Positions 17,982 through 28,298 of a stretch of DNA of 64,000 nucleotides are shown here, in pieces. Within the stretch, counting starts at the first letter, position 1. The number at the start of each line of letters is the position of its first letter. Position numbers and translations under genes: made by a program. The notes below the pieces were generated by a model. It was not told the origin of the DNA and did no database searches. It saw only the letters and a program-made list of their open reading frames with translations. The DNA comes from JL08 sp963765555 (lineage in GTDB: Bacteria > Pseudomonadota > Alphaproteobacteria > Rhodobacterales > Rhodobacteraceae): positions 1 through 64,000 of the forward strand of contig CAVXWX010000005.1 of NCBI GenBank assembly GCA_963765555.1, written 5' to 3'.

Positions 17982-18443
17982 CTAACCCTTTTCCGCCTTC
18001 TTTTCCCAGCGCCCGCCATCTTCGGACCAGTATTGCGCGGCGCATCCGGCATCGGTGAGGCCCTTCCACTGGCCGCGTGCATGATCCAGCGCGGTTTCGT
18101 CATTGCCATCAAACAGCACACAGACCCGTTCCAGTTTCTGAACTTCGTCCGCGCTTACCTCTGCGCCGTCCACGGCCATCAGGCACTGGGGCGCGTTGCC
18201 ATCAACCGCGCCGGTACCCAGCAAAACGGGCTGATCCGCATCATGCGGGCCACCGTCCAGCCCGTGCGGCAGAAAACCATCGTCGGGGCCCAGCCACAAT
18301 TGTTCATCCAGCCATGTCATGCGCGCGGCATCGCGGCCACGCACAGCAATGCGCCAACCCGCCTGCCGCGCCTTGCCCAGCAACTGGGGCAAAGTCCGTT
18401 CCAGCGGGGTGTGGGTCAGATGATAGAAATACACAGCGCCCAT
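17982..18443 (-). CDS. holC: DNA polymerase III chi subunit
   Basis: A 153-residue protein of the HolC family. The first part has VYFYHLTHTPLERTLPQLLGKA and the AGWRIAVRG strand, followed by LDEQLWLGPDDGFLPHG, typical of chi subunits, and the central strand KLERVCVLFDGND. Chi links the clamp loader to single-strand-binding protein at the replication fork. It lies three bases downstream of pepA on the same strand, the usual arrangement in alphaproteobacteria, so the two are co-transcribed. Confidence 0.88.
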   Translation of the reverse strand: MGAVYFYHLTHTPLERTLPQLLGKARQAGWRIAVRGRDAARMTWLDEQLWLGPDDGFLPHGLDGGPHDADQPVLLGTGAVDGNAPQCLMAVDGAEVSADEVQKLERVCVLFDGNDETALDHARGQWKGLTDAGCAAQYWSEDGGRWEKKAEKG

Positions 18444-18446
18444 GGG

Positions 18447-19925
18447 CTATTTCGCCTCGAACCGGTCCTGCACCAGACGGTTCAGCGCCATAACACCCCA
18501 ACCGGTCGCGCCTTTGGGGGCATAGGCGGTTTCGGTCGTGACCGATGCCACACCTGCAATATCAAGATGAATCCACGGGGTGTCTTTTTTGACGAACCGG
18601 CCGAGAAACTGGGCCGCCGTAACCGAACCCGCCGCGCGACCGCCCAGATTTTTCATGTCGGCAATACGCGATTTCAACAGATCATCGTAATCCTGCCCCA
18701 AGGGCATGCGCCATGCGCCCTCTTTCTCTGCGCCTGCGGATTTAAGAAACGCATTGCAAAACGCATCGTCATTGGAAAACACACCTGCGTTGAAATGGCC
18801 CAACCCGATGATGATCGCCCCCGTCAGCGTGGCCAGATCAACCATGCCCGCAGGTTTGAACCGGTCTTGCGCGTACCACATGACATCACACAGAACCAAC
18901 CGGCCTTCGGCATCAGTATTGATCACCTCGACCGTATCGCCCTTCATGGATTTAATCACATCACCGGGGCGCGTGGCAGAACCGGAGGGCATATTTTCAA
19001 CCAGCCCCACCAGACCCACGACATTGGCCTTGGCCTTGCGCAGGGCCAGCGCGCGCATCACGCCCGCCACAACACCTGCCCCGCCCATATCCATGGTCAT
19101 GTCTTCCATACCGGCGGCCGGTTTCAGCGAAATACCGCCGGTGTCAAACACAACACCCTTCCCGACAAGCGCAAGGGGCGCATCCGCTTTCTTGCCACCG
19201 TTCCACTGCATCACCACAACTTTGGACGGGCTGTCAGACCCCTGACCCACGCTGAGCAATGTGCGCATGCCCAGTTTTTCAAGCTGGTCTTCGTCCAGCA
19301 CCTCAACCTCAAGCCCCAGTTCGGACATATCCGCAAGGCGTTTGGCGAACTCTGTCGTGGTCAGGACGTTGGCCGGTTCGTTCACCAGATCGCGGGTCAT
19401 GAACACGCCCTGTGCCACCGCGAGAAGCGGCGCGGCCGCCGCGCTGACCTCGTCCGGTTTGGACACCATGAAGCGCACATCGCCCGCGGGCTTGTCATCG
19501 TCTTTCGGGGTTTTGTGATCGTTGAATTCATAGGCGCGCAGGGCCAGACCATAGGCAATTTCCGCTGCTTTCGGTGCATTTGTTGCCAATACCAACACTG
19601 CGGCAGTGCCCTTCTGGCGCGCCAGTGTTGCCCCGCCCTTGCGCGCATCTTCGAGCGAACTGCGGCGCGGCAGATACAAGACATCGACGGCCGACGCCGA
19701 CATGCCTGCGGGAAAAGCCATGCTGTGCACATCCCCGGGTTTGGCCTTGGAAAACGCATCACCTTCGATCAGACGCGCCAGCGCGCCACGGGTCAGGCGA
19801 TTGACACGCCGCGCCGCCACATCAAGCCGTTTTGCAGGGTCAACCACAACCGCAACACGCCCTGTTACAGTGGCAATCTGGTCGATATCTGTCTCTTCAA
19901 AGGCGATGTTTACAAGGTTGGTCAT
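18447..19925 (-). CDS. pepA: Leucyl aminopeptidase (M17, PepA)
   Basis: A 492-residue cytosolic aminopeptidase. The C-terminal catalytic domain contains the di-metal site: LVGKGVVFDTGGISLKP, MDMGGAG and the family signature NTDAEGRLVLCD (positions ~330-341), with catalytic Lys and Arg in place. The N-terminal domain is the usual alpha/beta accessory domain. I start at ATG 19925 (MTNLVNIAFEET); an in-frame start at 19952 would add nine residues not typical of the family. It is divergent from lptF with 129 bases between starts. Confidence 0.93.
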   Translation of the reverse strand: MTNLVNIAFEETDIDQIATVTGRVAVVVDPAKRLDVAARRVNRLTRGALARLIEGDAFSKAKPGDVHSMAFPAGMSASAVDVLYLPRRSSLEDARKGGATLARQKGTAAVLVLATNAPKAAEIAYGLALRAYEFNDHKTPKDDDKPAGDVRFMVSKPDEVSAAAAPLLAVAQGVFMTRDLVNEPANVLTTTEFAKRLADMSELGLEVEVLDEDQLEKLGMRTLLSVGQGSDSPSKVVVMQWNGGKKADAPLALVGKGVVFDTGGISLKPAAGMEDMTMDMGGAGVVAGVMRALALRKAKANVVGLVGLVENMPSGSATRPGDVIKSMKGDTVEVINTDAEGRLVLCDVMWYAQDRFKPAGMVDLATLTGAIIIGLGHFNAGVFSNDDAFCNAFLKSAGAEKEGAWRMPLGQDYDDLLKSRIADMKNLGGRAAGSVTAAQFLGRFVKKDTPWIHLDIAGVASVTTETAYAPKGATGWGVMALNRLVQDRFEAK

Positions 19926-20054
19926 GCTCTGCTCCTGATCCTTTTGACACACAGGTAACGCGCCTCTGGCAATATGACCAGATAGCAGTTTTCCCCGGAA
20001 TCAATTTGCTTTAACGTCCCGCCAAGTTCCATGATCCCGTCCGGAGGGGCCGTA

Positions 20055-21182
20055 GTGTCAAAATTTGACAGATATGTCCTGTCACAACTGCTGGTATTAT
20101 TCGGATTTTTTTCGCTAATTCTTGTTGCTGTATTCTGGATCAACAAGGCGGTATCGCTGTTTGACAAATTGATCGGCGATGGGCAATCGGCCATGGTTTT
20201 CCTGCAATTTTCGGCGCTGACCCTGCCCAGTCTGATCGAAAAGATGATCCCTGTCGCATCGTTTGCTGCCGCTGTTTATGTGACGAACCGCCTGAACAAT
20301 GAAAGCGAACTGACCGTGATGCAGGCCACAGGCAGCAGCCCGTGGCGGTTGGCGCGCCCTGTCGTCGCTTTCGGGCTGGTGATCATGGTCATGATGTCTT
20401 TTCTGACGCATTTGCTGGTCCCGATTTCGGTGCAGCAACTGGGTTTGCGCGAAGCCGAAATCACCCGCAATGTCACAGCAAAACTGCTCAGCGAAGGTGA
20501 ATTTCTGCACCCCAGCGCCGGCGTCACATTCTACATCGGGTCAATTGATCCGGACGGGGGGTTGAACAATGTCTATTTGTCCGACCGCCGGGAGCCATCA
20601 AAAACAGTCACCTATACGTCGGCGGCGGCCTATCTTGTGCGCAACGGGACATCGACAAACCTGATTATGGTTGACGGGATGGCGCAGCAATATGTCAGCG
20701 CGACGCAACGCCTGTCGACCACTAGCTTTTCCGATTTTTCCTATGACATCAGCGCGCTGACGCAGCGCAACACCGCGCGGGGGCGCACATTCCGCGAGGT
20801 GACGACTTTTGAAATGTTTGGCAAAAGGGACCAGATCAGTGCGGAAACCAATGCGCGCCCCGCGCAGGTTGCACGGGAGATGCACGGACGCTTTGCCGCC
20901 CCGCTGTTCAGCGTTGCGGCGGCGCTGGTCGGGTTCTCGACCCTGTTGATGGGCGGATTTTCGCGTTTTGGCGTGTGGCGTCAGGCGGCGTTTGCGCTGG
21001 CCCTTCTGATCGCATTAGAGGCGGTGCGCAGTGCGCTTGTCGGCCCGCTGGAACGCAATGACGACCTGTGGCCGGTTCTTTATATCCCCGCCCTTCTGGG
21101 TCTGTTGATCAGCGTTCTGTTCCTGTTTATTGCAACACGTCCAACCCTGTTCCGGCTGCCGCGACTGCGGGGGGCTGCATGA
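20055..21182 (+). CDS. lptF: LPS export permease LptF
   Basis: A 375-residue inner-membrane protein with the LptF/LptG plan: three N-terminal helices, a periplasmic beta-jellyroll domain (about residues 130-265) and three C-terminal helices. Seen are the opening KFDRYVLSQLLVLFGFFSLILV and the coupling-helix region with NNESELTVMQATGSS, which contacts LptB. LptF and LptG with LptB2 pull LPS from the inner membrane to the periplasmic bridge. GTG 20055 is preceded by CCGGAGGGG six bases away, so it is the start. First gene of an operon in which each next gene overlaps by four bases. Confidence 0.92.
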   Translation: MSKFDRYVLSQLLVLFGFFSLILVAVFWINKAVSLFDKLIGDGQSAMVFLQFSALTLPSLIEKMIPVASFAAAVYVTNRLNNESELTVMQATGSSPWRLARPVVAFGLVIMVMMSFLTHLLVPISVQQLGLREAEITRNVTAKLLSEGEFLHPSAGVTFYIGSIDPDGGLNNVYLSDRREPSKTVTYTSAAAYLVRNGTSTNLIMVDGMAQQYVSATQRLSTTSFSDFSYDISALTQRNTARGRTFREVTTFEMFGKRDQISAETNARPAQVAREMHGRFAAPLFSVAAALVGFSTLLMGGFSRFGVWRQAAFALALLIALEAVRSALVGPLERNDDLWPVLYIPALLGLLISVLFLFIATRPTLFRLPRLRGAA

Positions 21183-22282
21183 TCCTGCATTTCTATTTCG
21201 CGCGGCGTTTCGCAAAAAGCTTTCTGGCGCTGTGTTTCATCTTTTTCTGCCTGATCGTTCTGATCGACAGCGTTGAACAAATCCGCAAATTCCGCAATCA
21301 AACCGATGTGGGCCTGCCGGAACTGGTGCAACTGACGTTGTTGAACGTGCCGCAGGCGATGAACGAAATATTGCCGCTTGTTGTTATTCTGGCGACGATA
21401 TTGTTGTTCATCAATCTGGCCCGCAGCAGCGAACTGGTGGTGACGCGCGCGGCTGGGCGGTCTGCCCTCAGCGCCCTTATGGCGCCGGTCGCCGTGGCGT
21501 TGATCATCGGGGGCATGACCGTCACATTGCTGAACCCGATCGTTGCGGCAACGACGAACTACTACAGTTCGCTGGAAGACGCCTATAAAAGCGATGGATC
21601 GGCCACATTATCAATCAGCGATGAGGGGTTGTGGCTGCGTCAGGGCGACCCGCAGGAACAGACAGTGATCCACGCGTCGCGCGCCAGTGCCGAGGCCCAT
21701 ATCCTTTATGAAGTGACGTTTCTGACCTTTAACGCGGCAACCGGCCATCCGGTGCGCCGGATCGAAGCCAGCAGTGCGCAATTGAAACCCGGCAACTGGG
21801 AACTGCGCAAAGCCAAGCTTTGGCAGCTTGCCCCCGGCACCAACCCCGAAGCCAACGCAGAGATTCACGACACGCTGATCGTACCCTCGTCGCTGACGCT
21901 GGATCGGATCCGCAATTCCCTGGGCACGCGGGCCAGCATTTCGGTATGGGACCTGCCCCGATACATCCAGCAACTGGAACGCGCCGGGTTTTCCAGCCGC
22001 CGCCATCAGGTCTGGTATCAGTCCGAACTGGCGCGCCCGTTGTTTCTGGTGTCGATGGTGCTGATCGCATCGGCCTTTACCATGCGCCATACGCGTTTCG
22101 GCGGCACCGGCATTGCCGTTTTGACGGCTGTCATGGTCGGGTTCGGATTGTATTTCATCCGCAACTTCGCGCTTATTCTGGGCGAAAACGGGGAATTGCC
22201 GGTTCTGCTGGCGGCCTGGGCGCCGCCCGTTGCCGGAACGCTTCTGGCACTGGGCCTGTTGCTTCATGCGGAGGACGGATGA
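21179..22282 (+). CDS. lptG: LPS export permease LptG
   Basis: A 367-residue partner of LptF with the same architecture: ILHFYFARRFAKSFLALCFIFF at the start, the coupling region LARSSELVVTRAAGRS, a periplasmic jellyroll domain from about residue 125 to 265, and three final membrane helices beginning LARPLFLVSMVLIASAFTM. The ATG at 21179 overlaps the lptF stop (ATGA). Together with LptF and LptB (not in this window) it forms the inner-membrane LPS extractor. Confidence 0.92.
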   Translation: MILHFYFARRFAKSFLALCFIFFCLIVLIDSVEQIRKFRNQTDVGLPELVQLTLLNVPQAMNEILPLVVILATILLFINLARSSELVVTRAAGRSALSALMAPVAVALIIGGMTVTLLNPIVAATTNYYSSLEDAYKSDGSATLSISDEGLWLRQGDPQEQTVIHASRASAEAHILYEVTFLTFNAATGHPVRRIEASSAQLKPGNWELRKAKLWQLAPGTNPEANAEIHDTLIVPSSLTLDRIRNSLGTRASISVWDLPRYIQQLERAGFSSRRHQVWYQSELARPLFLVSMVLIASAFTMRHTRFGGTGIAVLTAVMVGFGLYFIRNFALILGENGELPVLLAAWAPPVAGTLLALGLLLHAEDG

Positions 22283-24445
22283 TGCGCGGGCTGCTTGCGC
22301 TCCTTGTTCTGGTGCTGGGTCTGGGCCCGCGTCTGCATGCACAGGAAGCGGCTGATCCCGCACCGGCAATTCTGATCGCCGACAGTGTTTTCATCAGCAA
22401 TAACAATACGCTGGTTGCAGAAGGAAATGTAGAAGCCCTGCAAGGCGATATTCGGCTTCGGGCCAGCAAGATCACCTATGATCAATCCACCGGCCAGATG
22501 CAGATCACCGGACCGATCACCATCCAGCAGGGTGAAAATCAAACCATTCTGGCAGATACCGCAACGCTGGATGACTCACTCCAGGACGGGTTGGTCACCG
22601 GCGCGCGTCTGGTGCTGAACCAGCAGTTGCAGCTTGCCGCAGTCAGCATTGCCCAATCCGGTGGACGCTATAGCCAGTTGTACAAAGCCTCTGTCACGTC
22701 GTGCCGGATCTGCGGTGATGGACAGCCGCCGCTTTGGCAAATCCGCGCCAAACAGGTGATCCATGACCGCGCCGAGCGGCAGTTGTATTTTGACGAGGCC
22801 CAGTTTCGCATTCTGGACGTTCCGGTTTTATACGTTCCGCGCCTGCGCCTGCCAGATCCCACACTGACCCGCGCAACCGGATTTCTGATCCCGACGGTGA
22901 AAAGCACCACGCAATTGTCGACGGGTGTAAAAGTGCCCTATTTCATCAGAATCGGAGACGACAAGGATCTGACGCTGACGCCCTATCTTTCGTCGCGGAC
23001 CCGCACATTGCAGTTTCGTTACCGGCAGTCACTGCGCAACGGCGATCTTTATGCAGAAGGCGCATTAAGCAATGATGATCTGGAAACAGGCGGAACCCGC
23101 GGTTACCTGTTTGCCGATGGTGCGTTCGATCTGCGCAACGATTTCAAACTGGCGTTCGAAATCGAGGCGACCAGCGACAAGGCCTATCTGCTGGATTACG
23201 ATTTTTCGGACACGGACCGCCTGACATCGTTTATCGAACTCAGCCGCACCCGGCGGGATCGTTTCTTTGCGGTGAACCTGACGCATTTCAATTCGCTGCG
23301 CGATGACGAAAGCAACTCAACGCAAGCGTCGCTTGTGGGGGACGTGTTTTACGATTACCGGTTTTTCCCCGCCGCAATCGGCGGCGAAGTGCGGGTGGAA
23401 AACAACCTTCATTCCCACTACCGGTCATCCGATCTGGCCACCGACGGGCCGGATGCCGATCTTGAGGTGGACGGGCGCGATGTTACCCGGCTTAGCAGCG
23501 ATGTGGCATGGCTGAACGGGTGGAATTTCGCCAACGGGTTAAGGGCGGATGCGCGATTGGGGGTTTCTGTCGATCTGTTTCATATCCGGCAGGACAGCAC
23601 CTATAAATCATACCAGACCGAGGTTTTGCCCCAGAGCGCGCTGGCCCTGCGCTATCCGATGACCCGGGCCATGCCCGGTGGCGCGGTTCAGTTTCTGGAG
23701 CCGTTGGCCCAGATCGCGTGGATCGGCAGTTCCTCGAATTCCGTGCCCAATGACGAAAGCACACGGGTCGATTTTGACGAAGGCAACCTGTTGGCCCTGT
23801 CGCGGTTTCCCGCACAGGACCGGCGCGAAAACGGGCTGGTGGGAGCCTACGGGTTGAACTGGGCACGGTTCGACGAAAACGGCTGGGATGCGCATCTGAG
23901 CGTCGGTCAGGTCATCCGCGAGACGGCAGATTCCGATTTCACCCCCACATCGGGCCTGACCGGAACGCGATCGGATTTTCTGGTGGCGGGTCAACTGAAG
24001 GCAAAAAACGGGTTCAGGCTAAGTGCGCGGACCCTGTTTGACGACAGTCTGAACTTTTCAAAGGCGGAAATTCGGTCCCTTCTGCGGGCGAAAAGGGTTG
24101 ATTTTATCGGCAGCTATGTCTGGCTGGCCAAAGATTTCGAAGAGGATCGCGACAGGGATGTTTCGGAACTGGCGCTGGCGGGCAGTGTTCCGATCAGCCG
24201 CCATTGGACGGCAAGCGCCAACTGGCGTTATGATGTCGTCGAACTCGGGCCCGACACGGGCGGGTGCGGTTCTGACATACCGAAATGAATGTGTTGAGGT
24301 TGATCTTTCGGTGCAGCGGCGCTTTACCTCGTCGGGAAGTGTTGAGCCTTCGACCAGTTTCGGTTTTACCGTCGCCTTGCGCGGGTTTAATGTAACAACG
24401 GGCACAGATAATTACACACGATCATGTGGGAAGCAGGCAAAATGA
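22279..24445 (+). CDS. lptD: LPS-assembly protein LptD, one frame break
   Basis: An outer-membrane protein of about 721 residues once the extra base near 24241 is removed. It has a signal peptide (residues 1-24, cleaved after LHA), an N-terminal OstA/LptA-like domain with repeats such as VAEGNVEALQGDIRLRA and ITYDQSTGQMQITGP, and a C-terminal beta-barrel domain. CRICGDGQPPLWQIRA is the family start of the linker to the barrel, and the last strands (TYRNECVEVDLSVQRRF, SFGFTVAL) lie after the break. A late Cys and the CRICG Cys are candidates for the disulfides that control LptD maturation. LptD is essential, so the frame break is almost surely an assembly error. Confidence 0.9.
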
Positions 24446-25659
24446 AATACTCGCTGACGTTAATGCTGGCCGTCGGGACATCGCTGATCCTGTCAGGCAC
24501 GACACCGGCCATGGCGCAAAACCCCTTTGAGGCCGTCATCAAGGTAAACGAAGACACCATCACGCGCTATGAACTGGAACAACGAGAGCAGTTTTTGCGC
24601 GCACTCAACGCGCCCGGTGACAATGCGGCCCAAGCCCGGTTGGGCCTGATCGAGGACCGCCTGAAAGCGCAGGCCACGCGCGACGCCGGTCTTGTCCCGG
24701 AAGAGGCTGGAATTGACGCCGGTATGGAAGAATTCGCCGGACGCGCCAACCTGACCAAGGACGAATTTATTGTCCAGCTCAAGGAACTGGGCGTGTCCGA
24801 AGAAACCTATCGCGATTTTGTGTCGGTCGGCATCACATGGCGCGAACTGGTGCGGTTGCGTTATGGCGGTCAGGTCGAAGTCTCCGAAGCGGAAATTGAC
24901 CGTGCGTTGCAGGCCACCGGTACGGCAGGTGTGCGCGTGCTGATTTCGGAACTGATCATGCCGATCCCCCCGGGCCGCGAGGCCGAGGTTGAGGAACTGG
25001 CCGACAATCTGTCCAAGATCACATCGATTGAGGAATTTTCGGCTGCTGCGCGGCTGTATTCGGCCACCGCCACACGCGACGAAGGCGGCAAACTGGATTG
25101 GTTGGCGCTGAATTCACTGCCACCGGTGCTGCGCCCGCAATTGCTGACGCTGGGCAATGGCGAGGTGACAGCGCCCATCCCGATCCCCGATGCCATCGCC
25201 CTGTTCCAGATGCGGGGTATTCAGGAAACCCAGACACCGGCCCCGTCTTTTGCCGCAATCGAATATGCCACCTACCTTATTCCGGGCGGGCGCACCCCCC
25301 CAGCACTGGAGCGTGCGGCAGAAATCAAGGCGCAGATCGATACCTGTGACGATCTTTATGGCGTTGCTTTTGGCCAGCCCGAAACGGTTCTGTCGCGCGA
25401 AAGCCTGCCGCCGGCGCAAATCCCCAAAGACATCGCGATCGAACTGGCCAAACTGGATGACGGCGAGGTTTCAACCGCCCTGACCCGCACCAATGGCCAA
25501 ACACTGGTGTTGCTGATGCTGTGCGGCCGCACGACGACGATCAGCGAAGACGAAACCCGCGAAGACGTTGCGAATTCCTTACGCTCGCAACGGATCAACG
25601 CATTTTCGCAAGCCTATCTGGACCAGTTGATGGCCGACGCGCGGATCGTCGAAAAATGA
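24442..25659 (+). CDS. surA: Periplasmic chaperone SurA (peptidyl-prolyl isomerase)
   Basis: A 405-residue protein with a signal peptide cut after AMA (residue ~26). The N-terminal chaperone region has INEDTITRYELEQREQFL-like sequence (here VNEDTITRYELEQREQFL), followed by one parvulin domain (VLISELIMPIPPGREAEVEEL to LFQMRGIQE) and a C-terminal arm. SurA escorts outer-membrane proteins, LptD among them, to the BAM complex. ATG 24442 overlaps the lptD stop. Only one clear rotamase domain is seen, as in most alphaproteobacterial SurA proteins. Confidence 0.88.
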   Translation: MKYSLTLMLAVGTSLILSGTTPAMAQNPFEAVIKVNEDTITRYELEQREQFLRALNAPGDNAAQARLGLIEDRLKAQATRDAGLVPEEAGIDAGMEEFAGRANLTKDEFIVQLKELGVSEETYRDFVSVGITWRELVRLRYGGQVEVSEAEIDRALQATGTAGVRVLISELIMPIPPGREAEVEELADNLSKITSIEEFSAAARLYSATATRDEGGKLDWLALNSLPPVLRPQLLTLGNGEVTAPIPIPDAIALFQMRGIQETQTPAPSFAAIEYATYLIPGGRTPPALERAAEIKAQIDTCDDLYGVAFGQPETVLSRESLPPAQIPKDIAIELAKLDDGEVSTALTRTNGQTLVLLMLCGRTTTISEDETREDVANSLRSQRINAFSQAYLDQLMADARIVEK

Positions 25660-26633
25660 CACATGCCCTGCGCGCGCCTGTTGCGCTCAGCTGTGGAGAG
25701 CCATCGGGCATCGGTCCGGAAATCGCGGTAAAGGCCTGGCAAGATATCGGGCACGAGGTTCCGTTTTTCTGGATCGGTGATCCAAGCCATTTGCCTGCGG
25801 GTGCGGGCTGGCACGCGATAACGTCACCGGATCAGGCGATGCACCCCGAACAGGCCACGATGCCGGTTCTGGAACACCGCTTTGCCGCGCCCGCACCGGC
25901 AGGCGCGCCCGCGCCCGAAAATGCGCAAGGTGTCATTGATGTTATCGCGCGGGCCGTGGACCTTGTGCGATCCGGACAGGCCGCGGCACTGTGTACGGCC
26001 CCGATCCACAAAAAGGCGCTGCAGGACGGCGCCAAATTCGCCTATCCCGGACATACCGAATATCTGGCGGCATTGGGGGGAACGGATCGTGCGGTGATGA
26101 TGCTGGCCAGCGATCAGTTGCGGGTTGTGCCCGTCACCATCCATATTGCGCTGGCGGACGTGCCAAACACCCTGACACCGGATTTGCTGCGCGATACGAT
26201 CCAGATCACCGCAACCGGGCTGACGCAGCAATTTGGCATACCCGCGCCCCGGATCGCGGTGGCGGGATTAAACCCGCATGCCGGTGAAGGCGGCGCGATG
26301 GGGCGCGAGGAACTGGACTGGATCGCCCCCTTGATCCGCGAAATGGCGGCCACCGGCCTGTCGATCAGCGGCCCGCACCCCGCCGATACGTTGTTTCACG
26401 CCGCGGCCCGCGCACGCTATGACGTGGCGATTTGCATGTACCATGATCAGGCCCTGATCCCGATCAAGACACTGGATTTCGATCGCGGGGTGAATGTCAC
26501 GCTGGGCCTGCCGTTTATCCGCACCTCGCCCGATCATGGCACGGCGTTTGATATTGCGGGTCAGGGCATTGCCAACCCGACCAGCCTGATCGAGGCCCTG
26601 AAATGCGCCGCGCGGATGGCCGCCAGCGCATGA
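25656..26633 (+). CDS. pdxA: 4-hydroxythreonine-4-phosphate dehydrogenase
   Basis: A 325-residue enzyme of pyridoxal 5'-phosphate biosynthesis, oxidising 4-phosphohydroxy-L-threonine with NAD and a divalent metal. Visible signatures: LSCGEPSGIGPEIAVKAW at the N-terminus, the metal-binding His in YPGHTEYLA, the second in GLNPHAGEGG and the third in MYHDQALIPIKTLDF. GTAFDIAGQGIANP closes the fold. It overlaps surA and rsmA by ATGA at each end, the classical surA-pdxA-rsmA run. Confidence 0.95.
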   Translation: MTHALRAPVALSCGEPSGIGPEIAVKAWQDIGHEVPFFWIGDPSHLPAGAGWHAITSPDQAMHPEQATMPVLEHRFAAPAPAGAPAPENAQGVIDVIARAVDLVRSGQAAALCTAPIHKKALQDGAKFAYPGHTEYLAALGGTDRAVMMLASDQLRVVPVTIHIALADVPNTLTPDLLRDTIQITATGLTQQFGIPAPRIAVAGLNPHAGEGGAMGREELDWIAPLIREMAATGLSISGPHPADTLFHAAARARYDVAICMYHDQALIPIKTLDFDRGVNVTLGLPFIRTSPDHGTAFDIAGQGIANPTSLIEALKCAARMAASA

Positions 26634-27466
26634 TTGATGATCTGCCCCCTCTGCGCGATGTGATCGCAGCCCATGATCTGAAAGCGCGCAAATCGCTGGG
26701 GCAGAATTTTCTGCTGGATTTGAACCTGACCTCGAAAATCGCGCGGCAGGCGGGCGATCTGACGGGGTGTGACGTGTTGGAAATCGGCCCCGGCCCGGGT
26801 GGGCTGACGCGCGGGTTGCTGGCATCGGGGGCGCGCCGAGTGCTGGCCATCGAAAAAGACAGCCGTTGCCTGCCCGCGCTGGACCAGATTGCCGCCGCCT
26901 ATCCTGACCGCCTGCAGGTTCTTCAGGGCGACGCGCTGGACATTGATCCGCTGGATCACCTGACGCCACCGATCCGGATTATCGCCAACCTGCCCTATAA
27001 TGTGGGCACCGAATTGCTGGTCCGCTGGCTGACACCGCCCCAATGGCCGCCGTTCTGGCAAAGCCTGACGCTGATGTTCCAGCGCGAAGTGGCCGAACGT
27101 ATCGTTGCTGCGCCCGGCTCCAAGGCCTACGGGCGTCTGGCCCTGCTGGCGCAATGGCGCTGCGAGGCGCGCATTGTCATGTCCCTGCCGCCCGGGGCGT
27201 TTACACCGCCGCCGAAAGTGTCGAGCGCCGTCGTGCATCTGACGGCCCTGCCCGCGCCCCGCTTTCCCGCTGATCCCGATGTGTTGTCGCGGGTGGTGGC
27301 CACAGCGTTCAACCAGCGCCGCAAAATGCTGCGCTCGGCGCTGAAAGGATACGGGGCCGATATCGAAGAAAAGCTTTTGTCGGCCGGAATAAAGCCGACA
27401 GATCGGGCGGAACAGGTCTCGCTTGAACAGTTTTGCGCGCTGGCCCGCGCGTTAAAGCGGGCCTAG
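26630..27466 (+). CDS. rsmA: 16S rRNA dimethyladenosine transferase (KsgA/RsmA)
   Basis: A 278-residue SAM-dependent methyltransferase that dimethylates two adjacent adenosines near the 3' end of 16S rRNA in the late small subunit. Seen: KSLGQNFLLD, the SAM loop LEIGPGPGGLTRGLL, the acidic AIEKDSR and the catalytic NLPYNVGTELL (motif IV). The C-terminal helical domain ends with FNQRRKMLRSALKG. It is the last gene of the lptF-to-rsmA operon and converges on the DUF4167 gene with three bases between the stops. Confidence 0.95.
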   Translation: MIDDLPPLRDVIAAHDLKARKSLGQNFLLDLNLTSKIARQAGDLTGCDVLEIGPGPGGLTRGLLASGARRVLAIEKDSRCLPALDQIAAAYPDRLQVLQGDALDIDPLDHLTPPIRIIANLPYNVGTELLVRWLTPPQWPPFWQSLTLMFQREVAERIVAAPGSKAYGRLALLAQWRCEARIVMSLPPGAFTPPPKVSSAVVHLTALPAPRFPADPDVLSRVVATAFNQRRKMLRSALKGYGADIEEKLLSAGIKPTDRAEQVSLEQFCALARALKRA

Positions 27467-27469
27467 ACC

Positions 27470-28052
27470 TTACTCTGCCGCTTCTGGTGCGTCGCCTTGG
27501 GCCTTTGGCTTGGGCTTGCGCCGCGCGCGTGGTTTCGCCGGTTTGCTTTCCGGTGTTTCGACCAACCCGCTATCGCCTGTGTCCGGCTGATCGGCATCGG
27601 ACGGGTCAACCGGCATGGGGGGCATCATCGGCGATGTCGGGGCGGATTGCGCTGCGGGTTCATCTGCAGGCTCCTGACGCTGTGCCGGCTGCTGGGGCTG
27701 TGCGCGCCTGCTGCGCGTCACGGTCGGCGCGTTCGCGGTCCCGCTCGGCCTGACGTTCGCGGTTCTGGCGTTCCTGTTCTTCGCGGCGCTGTTCCATTTC
27801 GCGCATCGCTTCGCCCAACATCCGCAAATAATGTTCGGCGTGCTGCTGGAAGTTTTCGGTCGCCACGCGATCATTGCCCAGCTGCGCATCGCGCGCCAAC
27901 TGGTTGTATTTGTCGATGATTTGCTGCGGTGTGCCGCGCACTTTGCCTTCGGGGCCGGAACTGTCGAACACACGGTTCACAACATTTCCGCCTGAATTCT
28001 GGGGTCTATTACGGTTCGATTTCGACCGCGAACGGGATTTTGAAGATCTCAT
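27470..28052 (-). CDS. DUF4167 domain protein, one frame break
   Basis: Begins at ATG 28052 with the family hallmark MRSSKSRSRSKSNRNRP, a basic RNA-binding-like start, followed by VVNRVFDSSGPEGKVRGTPQ and QIIDKYNQLARDAQ, the conserved DUF4167 core. A highly charged coiled stretch (Arg/Glu/Gln) and a Pro-rich, basic tail ending in KPRARRKPKPKAQ follow. An extra base near 27701 breaks the frame; without it the protein has 193 residues. Function unknown; the gene is found next to prmC/prfA throughout Rhodobacterales, here 246 bases after prmC. Confidence 0.8.
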
Positions 28053-28298
28053 TAACTCTGCAAGAGCCTTATTCTCGCTGTCTTTGCACCCGTTTTGCGC
28101 CTCGTGCGCTCTTGTCATTTCCGGGTCTGCGACATGTTGGGCTTAGTATTGCGCGGGACCGCCAAAGGCATCCACCGCAGCAACGACTCTGAGTAAACAT
28201 GTACGGGACGCCCAGACAAGGGCTAACTGACCCGATTGCTTCAAATTTGGCGAAAAAAGCACAAAATAGGCGGTAATCCCGCGCTAAAACAGGCGAAA

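Noticed and set aside
18033..19958. Open frame of 641 codons on the plus strand opposite holC and pepA
   Set aside because: It runs antisense to two well-recognised genes, has no recognisable domain, and its His/Arg/Gln-rich composition is what the antisense of GC-rich coding DNA gives.
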